In this document: one piece after another, positions 6,684-12,192 of the stretch
Numbering within the stretch: the first letter of the stretch is position 1
How the letters are laid out: every line of letters starts with the position of its first letter
Assembly: GCA_003230535.1 (NCBI GenBank)
Contig: QIEW01000144.1
Location: forward strand, 1-12,192
DNA from: a bacterium
GTDB taxonomy: Bacteria; SZUA-182; SZUA-191
Reading direction: 5' to 3'
Length of the DNA: 12,192 bases
Notes under the pieces: generated by a model
Told to the model about the DNA's origin: nothing
The model's database searches: none
What the model saw: only the letters and a program-made list of their open reading frames with translations
Made by a program: the position numbers and the translations under genes

Positions 6684-7176
6684 TATCTGTTTTTACGGTT
6701 CTTAGCTTTTCTTTCAGCTTGGTTTCGATATATTCAGGGACAAAGCCCTTAATGCAGCCCCCCAAAGAGGCTACCTCCCTTACTATGCTGGAGCTTAAAT
6801 AAGAATGTTTTCCGGCGGGGATCATAAACACCGTCTCAATCTCCGGGGAAAGTTTGCGGTTGATTAAAGCCATCTGGAGTTCATACTCAAAGTCGGAGAC
6901 CGCCCGCAAACCCCTGATAATGGCTTGAACATCGGCAGCCTTAGCCAGCCTGACCAGTAAACCGTCAAAGGCAACCACCTCCACACCGGAAAGTCCCTTA
7001 GTTGCCACCTGGATCATATCCACCCGGTCAGCTACTGTAAACAGAGGCTTTTTGGCCGGATTATTAGCTATGGCGACCACGATTTGGTCAAAAAGACGCA
7101 GCCCGCGCTGGATAAGATCCAGATGACCATACGTTAGAGGATCAAATGTGCCCGGATAAAGAGCTTTCCTAATCAT
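6658..7176 (-). CDS. coaD: Phosphopantetheine adenylyltransferase (PPAT)
   Basis: This enzyme transfers AMP from ATP to 4'-phosphopantetheine to make dephospho-CoA, the penultimate step of coenzyme A synthesis, in the cytoplasm. The 172-residue nucleotidyltransferase fold shows the ATP motif TYGH at 15-18 within YPGTFDPLTYGHLDLI, IIRGLRAVSDFEYELQMALINR at 86-107, and the second signature SSSIVREV at 128-135. The ATG at 7176 is preceded by a GAGG Shine-Dalgarno at seven bases. The protein is about ten residues longer than usual (around 160). The extra tail ends NLNKSGS and is encoded by the dispersed repeat whose other copy lies at 8931-9019. rsmD, its common partner, is upstream but separated by the glycosyltransferase gene, 59 bases from this start. 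Confidence 0.97.
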   Translation of the reverse strand: MIRKALYPGTFDPLTYGHLDLIQRGLRLFDQIVVAIANNPAKKPLFTVADRVDMIQVATKGLSGVEVVAFDGLLVRLAKAADVQAIIRGLRAVSDFEYELQMALINRKLSPEIETVFMIPAGKHSYLSSSIVREVASLGGCIKGFVPEYIETKLKEKLRTVKTDINLNKSGS

Positions 7177-7235
7177 AGCTCGGCCTCAAAAAATCCTAAT
7201 TATCCCCAAATACATTATATTTTACAACCCATGGT

Positions 7236-8768
7236 TTACGTAACATCTAGGGCCAACCCAGGATTGAGCGTTACGCGATATAATTTTGTGCCTGAAATAT
7301 CTTTAACTTCTTTAAAAATTTCCGGATATTTATTTACCAGCGGCTTTATAACCTTTTCCACTTCGGCAAAGTGTGTATCGCAAACCAGATAATCAGGCTT
7401 ATACTTTGTAATAATTTCAAAAAAATCCTTTTCTGTCAAAACCATTTTAGGGTAAGTGAATGGATAATAGACCCCTATCCTGTCCGACCAGATATAGAAC
7501 GGGCTTATTTGACGGTTCATGATGATTGAATCCGGCGGTGTATTATTTTTAGTCCACACAGCCATCTTATAAAAATCTTCCCATTGGGGATATCTTTTAA
7601 AGAGGTCATAATCTTCATGCTCAACCAAACCTTTGAGGTTTCTCAATTGAGCTGACATCACCAGTATAACAACCAGAAGCGCCACATAGTTTTTGGACTT
7701 CATTAATATATTGTGTTGTGACATCTTGTCAATTAGCATAAAGATCGCTTTGATAAAATAGTACGTTATAAAGGGTAAGATGGGAATCCAGTATCGCACA
7801 TAAAACATACCGCCCCCAGTGGGAAATGCAAGTACTATCAAAGAATAAAATATAATATAATATTCTAAAAGAGACCGCTGCTTTTTTATACAATAAAAAA
7901 AACCATAACCTATTAAACCAATAATTACTATTTCAATGTAAGGCCAGGACATAGGGAACAAACTATAAGGAACTAAGTACCTAAATATCCTAAGATTTAG
8001 AGCAAATCTCTCCAGCTTATCAGGAAATTCCACAACCCAATTTATGTAATTCTGTTTACCTAATCCAAAATAATATTCCCTCAGCTTCCAGCATAACGAG
8101 AATGTGAGCACAGGCAATAAAACAATTATTAGCTGCCTGAAATTAAATTTGGCTTGCTTAAATTTTCGCTCCAGGAGAAACATACATATTAAACCAATAA
8201 TAATTGCAATTCCTATGGTCCTTGTGGCACACATACATCCTAATAATATTGACGAGGCTACTAAGTATTTGGTTTGTTTAGATCTTATGAAATCTTCCCA
8301 AAACACAAAAAATAGTATGGTAAAAAAAGTAAACGGCATTTCGGTTTGCACTCGAATATTTGAAAATATTATATTATTGTTAATTGCTGTTAAGATAACC
8401 ACTATGTAAGGTATGCTGTTAGTTTCCTTTTTTTTAATCAGTTTAAAGAGAAAGAACAAAGACAAATAAAAAAATAAGTATAAAAACACCTTAAATACAA
8501 TAATATTTCTTCCCCAAAAAACTTCAATAAGGCTTAGTATAGCGGGAAATAGAGGCGGGGCTACCGAATAAAGCGGCGAACCGACTTTGGAAGCTAAAGC
8601 GTATTCCCCATTTTTCAAAATAGACTCTGCCAGAACTATATAGTCTGCATCATCGCCACCCGTAGACAGAACGGTATTTATAGTCGACAAACCGAATGCA
8701 AGAAGTATAACTAATGCTATTGCCAGTAAATACTTATATATTTCCCCATTATCAACAAATGTGGGCAT
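7236..8768 (-). CDS. GT-C fold glycosyltransferase-like multi-pass membrane protein (PMT_2/ArnT-like)
   Basis: This 510-residue integral membrane protein has an N-terminal TM, then the acidic first loop GGDDADYIVLAESILKNGEY (Asp39, Asp40, Asp42) and APPLFPAILSLIEVFWG, the arrangement seen in lipid-linked-sugar glycosyltransferases of the GT39/GT83 (PMT/ArnT) type. About ten hydrophobic segments follow, then a soluble C-terminal part from about residue 395. It probably transfers a sugar from a polyprenyl-phosphate donor to a protein or envelope glycan on the outer face of the membrane; donor and acceptor cannot be deduced. It is strikingly rich in Ile, Lys, Asn and Phe and AT-rich compared with its neighbours, and it separates rsmD from coaD, so recent acquisition is likely. 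A candidate promoter lies at 8895-8923. Confidence 0.82.
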   Translation of the reverse strand: MPTFVDNGEIYKYLLAIALVILLAFGLSTINTVLSTGGDDADYIVLAESILKNGEYALASKVGSPLYSVAPPLFPAILSLIEVFWGRNIIVFKVFLYLFFYLSLFFLFKLIKKKETNSIPYIVVILTAINNNIIFSNIRVQTEMPFTFFTILFFVFWEDFIRSKQTKYLVASSILLGCMCATRTIGIAIIIGLICMFLLERKFKQAKFNFRQLIIVLLPVLTFSLCWKLREYYFGLGKQNYINWVVEFPDKLERFALNLRIFRYLVPYSLFPMSWPYIEIVIIGLIGYGFFYCIKKQRSLLEYYIIFYSLIVLAFPTGGGMFYVRYWIPILPFITYYFIKAIFMLIDKMSQHNILMKSKNYVALLVVILVMSAQLRNLKGLVEHEDYDLFKRYPQWEDFYKMAVWTKNNTPPDSIIMNRQISPFYIWSDRIGVYYPFTYPKMVLTEKDFFEIITKYKPDYLVCDTHFAEVEKVIKPLVNKYPEIFKEVKDISGTKLYRVTLNPGLALDVT

Positions 8769-8894
8769 ACAAATTCAACCTTAAATAGAGGATATTATTT
8801 TTTCGATCAACCTGAAAGATGATAACTTTTTCCAAAGTTATACATTTAACCCGTAGTATTCATAAATCCACGGTAAACATTGATGAGTTATTTG

Positions 8895-8923
8895 AATACA
8901 GCTACTTATAGAATAACGGTCAA
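8895..8923 (-). promoter_or_regulatory. Candidate sigma-A promoter for the glycosyltransferase gene
   Basis: On the minus strand TTGACC (8918-8923, 5/6 match) is separated by 17 bases from TGTATT (8895-8900, 4/6 match). The promoter sits immediately beside direct-repeat copy 2 and would give a leader of about 120 bases that includes the hairpin at 8822-8841. Confidence 0.4.
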
Positions 8924-8930
8924 AAAACAA

Positions 8931-9019
8931 AATGGCTCATACACATCACCGAAAACTCCCGCTATGAAAGCGACCAAGACCAACGGAAGCGTGTTATGAT
9001 CCCGAATTATTCGGGTTAA
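8931..9019. repeat. Dispersed direct repeat, copy 2
   Basis: This is the partner of 6598-6683 in the same orientation. On the plus strand the frame ITENSRYESDQ followed by VMIPNYSG and TAA parallels ITEDSRYGSDQ and VFMIPTYSG of copy 1 once a frameshift in copy 1 is allowed for. Its minus strand keeps the same reading as the coaD tail (N-P-N-N-S-G-S-stop), though no coaD body precedes it here. CCCGAA and TTCGGG near its right end also form a small stem. Confidence 0.72.
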
Positions 9020-9099
9020 AAGGAGAGGAACAGACCTGGCATACAAAATCTGCATCGCTACCACTGAAAACAGGCGCCTTGGGCACATGGTTTTTATTT

Positions 9100-9744
9100 C
9101 TAAGGAGTTAATTTTGCCAGCCCTGGATTAGGGGGGTGAGAATAAAATGAAAGGCAAGTTTTTCCATACTTAGTTAGCCGTTCTCTGGACCATCCCTGAA
9201 CCCCTTCCGGCAGTGATTGATTATCGGTATGCTCTATAACGATCAGCCCTCCTTCCAGGCAACAAAGCTGGGAATTAACGAGTATTTCCAGGATGTCTCT
9301 CCCCAGGCGGGTCTGATATGGCGGATCCGCTAATACTAGCTGGTAGCTCCTTCCGCTAGCGGCTAGCTGCGGCAAAACTTTGAGTACTTCCCCGCGAACA
9401 AGATCAACCTGGGGTGCGTATTTTCCGGATCCCTGTCCTTTAACCCCCTGAGGTTCTTGTCTGTCCTTCAGGGATGGGAAGCCACAGTTATTAAGGTTTA
9501 TTTTAATGGTTCTCAGGGCTTGCGGATGATAGTCAACAAAGGTTGCCGCCGCCGCCCCCCGACTTAAAGCTTCGATCCCCAAAGCGCCGGTGCCCGCAAA
9601 CAAATCCAGCGCCGCCGCTCCCACCACCTTCTCCCCCAAAATGGAAAACAGCGCCTCTCGTACTCTATCAGGGGTAGGCCGGATAGCAAGCCCTTTCGGC
9701 GCAATCAGCTTCCTGCCCTTATTCAGGCCCGCAATTACCCGCAT
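9100..9744 (-). CDS. rsmD: 16S rRNA (guanine(966)-N(2))-methyltransferase
   Basis: This SAM-dependent enzyme methylates N2 of G966 of 16S rRNA during small-subunit assembly. The N-terminal RVIAGLNKGRKL and IRPTPDRVREALFSIL are characteristic of RsmD. The SAM-binding motif DLFAGTGALGIEALSRGA lies at 47-64, and the catalytic N-methyltransferase motif is ADPPY at 139-143. The 214-residue length exceeds the usual 180-190. The excess is a polar stretch at about residues 91-109 (KDRQEPQGVKGQGSGK) that looks inserted between the SAM domain strands. The ATG at 9744 has no strong ribosome site. The gene usually sits next to coaD in bacteria; here a glycosyltransferase gene lies between them. Confidence 0.95.
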   Translation of the reverse strand: MRVIAGLNKGRKLIAPKGLAIRPTPDRVREALFSILGEKVVGAAALDLFAGTGALGIEALSRGAAAATFVDYHPQALRTIKINLNNCGFPSLKDRQEPQGVKGQGSGKYAPQVDLVRGEVLKVLPQLAASGRSYQLVLADPPYQTRLGRDILEILVNSQLCCLEGGLIVIEHTDNQSLPEGVQGWSRERLTKYGKTCLSFYSHPPNPGLAKLTP

Positions 9745-9771
9745 CTATGGTTTCGCTGTTTGAAGTAGTTT

Positions 9772-9800
9772 AGCTTAGCATATTACTTATTTGATTGCAA
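9772..9800 (-). promoter_or_regulatory. Weak candidate promoter for rsmD
   Basis: TTGCAA (9795-9800) is followed after 17 bases by TAAGCT (9772-9777), preceded by a TGC extension on the minus strand. It would start transcription about 20 bases before the rsmD ATG. The -10 match is only 3/6, so this is tentative. The rest of the 167-base gap to the next gene shows nothing clear. Confidence 0.22.
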
Positions 9801-9911
9801 CTTGGCATAAGGGACTTGGAAATATCCAATATACCGTTTTAGGATGAAAAGTAGTGTTTTTTCTATAGAATGTTATCCCCCTTCATTCATTTAAACCATT
9901 TTTCAATGCCG

Positions 9912-12192
9912 TTATTCCATAACTTCAATTGCATCAACAGATACCACCTTGCCGGAAGATGAGGAGTTCTTTGCGCCTAATACTACAATCGCCAAGGAAT
10001 GCCATTCATTATTAAGACCGCTAATTACTTCCAGCGGCATAGAAAGTTGAAAGGTTGGATGATAAAGATCAATTCTCTTTCGGAATTTAGCATCTAAATA
10101 GATATCCGCCTTGCCATGGTTTGGCCCCTTTGACCCTATCCAGCACAGAGACTGTCCTTTAAATTCAAAATATACTCTATCGCCGCCAGTCTTGGAATAA
10201 TAGAGGGTATTGCCGCTCAAGCCAAGGTTGAAATATTGCTCCCAACTCCCCTTAAGGTACATTGTGTCCGGATGATTTTCGTAACGCGTCAAAGTTTGAA
10301 CCTTTGTCCAGCTGCCACCGCCGTCCAAAGACCGATATGCGCCATTGTGAGTTCCTGCGAAAATTGTTTGATCCTGTGAGTAATCCGGCGACAAATGAAT
10401 GTCTCTTATTATATTAGGTAAAATCCCATCACTTACGTTAACCCAGGTATCGCCGCCGTCCACGCTTTTAAAAACGCCGCCTTGATAGGCGCCGACAAAT
10501 ATTGTCCGGTCAATTTGGTATTCAGGAGAAATTCCGATAGTGGTGATATTGTTATAAGGCGTCCCAATATCCAAATTGAACCAACCGGCGCCTCCGGTTG
10601 TCGATTTAAAAATATCACCTGTGGTAGTTCCAGCAAAAATTGTTTGATCGGAAGCGAAATCGGGGGAAATTTCTATATCCTCTACAGTGTGATTTTCCAT
10701 ACCGGTATTGGCAGGGAGCCAAGTTCTCCCCCTATCAGTTGATTTATAAACCCCGTTTGAGGTAAGACCTGCAACAACAGTTTTATCCAATGCAAAATTT
10801 GGAGAAACGGCAATACACCTGATTTGGGTGGAATTCGGTAATCCATCCTTGCTTTCAACCCAGGTTTCGCCGCCGTCATTTGACCCAAAAATCCCTTCGC
10901 CGCCGGCGTCAGTGGAGGCAAATATAATTTGATCTTCGTGAAAATCAGGGGATATGGCGATTGCTCTGGCAAACAGAGTTTTTGAATGTTTTAATGTAAA
11001 TAAGTTCCAGCTTGCTCCTCCGTCAACGCTTTTATAAACGCCAAGATATGTTCCCAGGAACAGGGTTTGATCCGTAATATAATTTGGAGACAACGCTATG
11101 GGGTCCGGATGAGTACTTTTAAGCCCTTTACTTAAACATTCCCAGGTATTGCCCATATCTATGGATTTCAACACTCCGGAACCGTCAGTAGCCGCAAAGA
11201 AAGTTTTATCAGAAGAAAATCCCGGGGATACGGCAACATGCCGGTTCATTTTTATAGAGAGTATATTGGTTTCACGCCAAACTTTTCCCTCAGCATTCCA
11301 AGCATAGAGACCTTCGAACATCGCCAAAAATATTTTTTGATCGACCGGATAATTAGAAGAGATCGCCAGCTTTCTAAAGTGATTATTTGTCTGGCTTGAG
11401 ATCATCTCCAATCCTTTATCAACAACTTCCCAGGCAGCCCCGCCGTTATAAGAACGGTAAACCCCTTCTTCCATAGATATAGCAAAAATAGTTTTGTCTG
11501 GAGCAATTTCGATATCATTGACCCGCAGATCTCCAATGCCTATGCTAACCGATTTCCAGTTTCCCCCGCCATCTAAGCTCCTGAAAACACCTCCGCCAAC
11601 GGTGGATGCAAAAATAGTATTATCTTGTTCAAAATCGGGCGATAAGGCCAAGGCCGAAATCTGAAGATTTGTTAAGCCGTTGTTTACCCAGTGCCACCCC
11701 TCCCCGGCAGTATTACTTTTAGCTATTCCCCTCCCACGGACTGTTGCAAATATTGTTCCATCATATTGAAAAGCAGGCGAAAGAACAATGTCAGCTATTC
11801 TATCTCCTGTTCCCGGAGAAATTTCAGTCCAATTTTCGCCCCCATTTAAGGAGCGGAATAGTTTTCCGCTTAAGTAGACCACCTGGTTTGTTTGAAATCC
11901 TGGTGAAACCGCTATACAGGTGATGAAAAGCTCGGAAATACCTTTATTTTTTTGTGTCCAGGTTTCACCTCCATCAATGGACTTAAAAACTCCCTCAGTT
12001 TCCGTTCCGGCAAACACTGTATTATCAAGCGGGAAATCGCTTGAGAAAGCAAGGCTCGTCAAATCCTTACTTGCCAAAGGATCAGATGGGGTATAATAAG
12101 TTCTGCCTCCGTCATTGGATTTGTATAGGCTGAGTATTTTGTCTCTTACCGCTAAAACAATACCGTCTGATGAAAAAGCCGGACTAAGCGCT
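9912..12192 (-). CDS. Asp-box (BNR/sortilin-like) beta-propeller repeat protein with C-terminal carbohydrate-binding-like domain, N-terminus outside window
   Basis: The frame is open from the right edge to a TAA at 9912-9914. A TTG codon at 12077 is not the true start, because matching repeat sequence (LSPAFSSDGIVLAV, KSNDGGRTYY) continues upstream of it. The protein consists of tandem units of roughly 43-55 residues, each with a strand like ISPDFASDQTIFAGT and an Asp-box of the form S-x-D-G-G-x-T-W. About fourteen such boxes, some degenerate, can be counted, for example KSIDGGETW, RSLDGGGNW, KSVDGGASW and KSVDGGDTW. Such repeats build beta-propellers in sialidases, sortilin-like and cell-surface proteins. 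The last 120 or so residues are different (GSWEQYFNLGLSGNTLYYS, WIGSKGPNHGKADIYLD, VVSVDAIEVME) and resemble a jelly-roll carbohydrate-binding module. It is probably extracellular, but the signal peptide is not in view. Enzymatic activity cannot be claimed. Confidence 0.88.
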   Translation of the reverse strand, partial: ALSPAFSSDGIVLAVRDKILSLYKSNDGGRTYYTPSDPLASKDLTSLAFSSDFPLDNTVFAGTETEGVFKSIDGGETWTQKNKGISELFITCIAVSPGFQTNQVVYLSGKLFRSLNGGENWTEISPGTGDRIADIVLSPAFQYDGTIFATVRGRGIAKSNTAGEGWHWVNNGLTNLQISALALSPDFEQDNTIFASTVGGGVFRSLDGGGNWKSVSIGIGDLRVNDIEIAPDKTIFAISMEEGVYRSYNGGAAWEVVDKGLEMISSQTNNHFRKLAISSNYPVDQKIFLAMFEGLYAWNAEGKVWRETNILSIKMNRHVAVSPGFSSDKTFFAATDGSGVLKSIDMGNTWECLSKGLKSTHPDPIALSPNYITDQTLFLGTYLGVYKSVDGGASWNLFTLKHSKTLFARAIAISPDFHEDQIIFASTDAGGEGIFGSNDGGETWVESKDGLPNSTQIRCIAVSPNFALDKTVVAGLTSNGVYKSTDRGRTWLPANTGMENHTVEDIEISPDFASDQTIFAGTTTGDIFKSTTGGAGWFNLDIGTPYNNITTIGISPEYQIDRTIFVGAYQGGVFKSVDGGDTWVNVSDGILPNIIRDIHLSPDYSQDQTIFAGTHNGAYRSLDGGGSWTKVQTLTRYENHPDTMYLKGSWEQYFNLGLSGNTLYYSKTGGDRVYFEFKGQSLCWIGSKGPNHGKADIYLDAKFRKRIDLYHPTFQLSMPLEVISGLNNEWHSLAIVVLGAKNSSSSGKVVSVDAIEVME

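Larger units (their letters stand above)
8769..9099. other. Intergenic region between rsmD and the glycosyltransferase gene
   Basis: This 331-base gap contains a candidate promoter for the glycosyltransferase (8895-8923), direct-repeat copy 2 (8931-9019), and an AT-rich perfect hairpin (ATAACTTT with AAAGTTAT, 8822-8841) in the presumed mRNA leader. Right of the repeat a short plus-strand frame follows an AAGGAG sequence but lacks a standard start codon. The minus-strand frame at 8906-9088 runs through the repeat and does not look like a gene. Confidence 0.7.

Noticed and set aside
8822-8841. Perfect 8-bp AT-rich hairpin as a terminator
   Set aside because: It is weak in GC, has no T-tract on the transcribed strand and lies in the presumed leader of the glycosyltransferase, so no function is claimed.
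8906-9088. 60-codon minus-strand open frame upstream of the glycosyltransferase
   Set aside because: It runs through direct-repeat copy 2 in a frame not shared with copy 1 and overlaps the candidate promoter, so it is better explained by chance.
12075-12077. TTG as the start codon of the Asp-box protein
   Set aside because: The same frame continues upstream to the window edge with further repeat sequence (LSPAFSSDG, KSNDGGRTYY), so the true start lies outside the window.

Overview
The window is a gene-dense chromosomal stretch in which every convincing gene lies on the minus strand, so transcription runs from high to low coordinates. Two genes are cut by the window edges: an acyl-CoA synthetase on the left and a large Asp-box repeat protein on the right. 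The gene set (two parvulin-type foldases, an ACR3 arsenite pump, an NSS-type sodium symporter, rsmD and coaD) and moderate base composition fit an anaerobic Clostridia-like Firmicute such as a Peptococcaceae relative. That placement rests on general resemblance only; no rRNA or tRNA gene is present to anchor it.

Layout in transcription order: a surface-type beta-propeller repeat protein with a C-terminal carbohydrate-binding-like domain (9912 to the right edge); rsmD, 16S rRNA m2G966 methyltransferase (9100-9744); an AT-rich GT-C glycosyltransferase-like membrane protein (7236-8768); coaD, phosphopantetheine adenylyltransferase (6658-7176); a 461-base non-coding stretch full of palindromes, with a promoter and a terminator (6197-6657); a sodium-dependent symporter with a damaged N-terminus (4675-6196); a translationally coupled pair of SurA/PrsA-like PpiC foldases (3559-4545 and 2603-3562); an ACR3 arsenite efflux protein (1443-2555); and the acyl-CoA synthetase (from 1255 to the left edge).

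No single pathway unites the region. The foldase pair with acr3 downstream is the clearest operon. rsmD and coaD are commonly adjacent in bacteria, and here they are separated by the AT-rich glycosyltransferase gene, which looks like a later arrival. One copy of an 86-89 base direct repeat lies just upstream of that gene and the other at the coaD 3' end, where it supplies the last codons of coaD.

The most interesting non-genic material is a set of small palindromic elements. Two diverged copies of a double-hairpin element (1312-1391 and 4576-4654) differ in stem sequence, yet nearly every change is compensated. A third element (6377-6500) has two hairpins inside 9-base terminal inverted repeats. 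The direct-repeat pair (6598-6683 and 8931-9019) looks like the remnant of a plus-strand gene end. In the symporter, a deletion of about 29 bases appears to have removed half of TM1 and shifted the frame. I saw no CRISPR array, complete transposase gene, or defence or biosynthetic system in the window.
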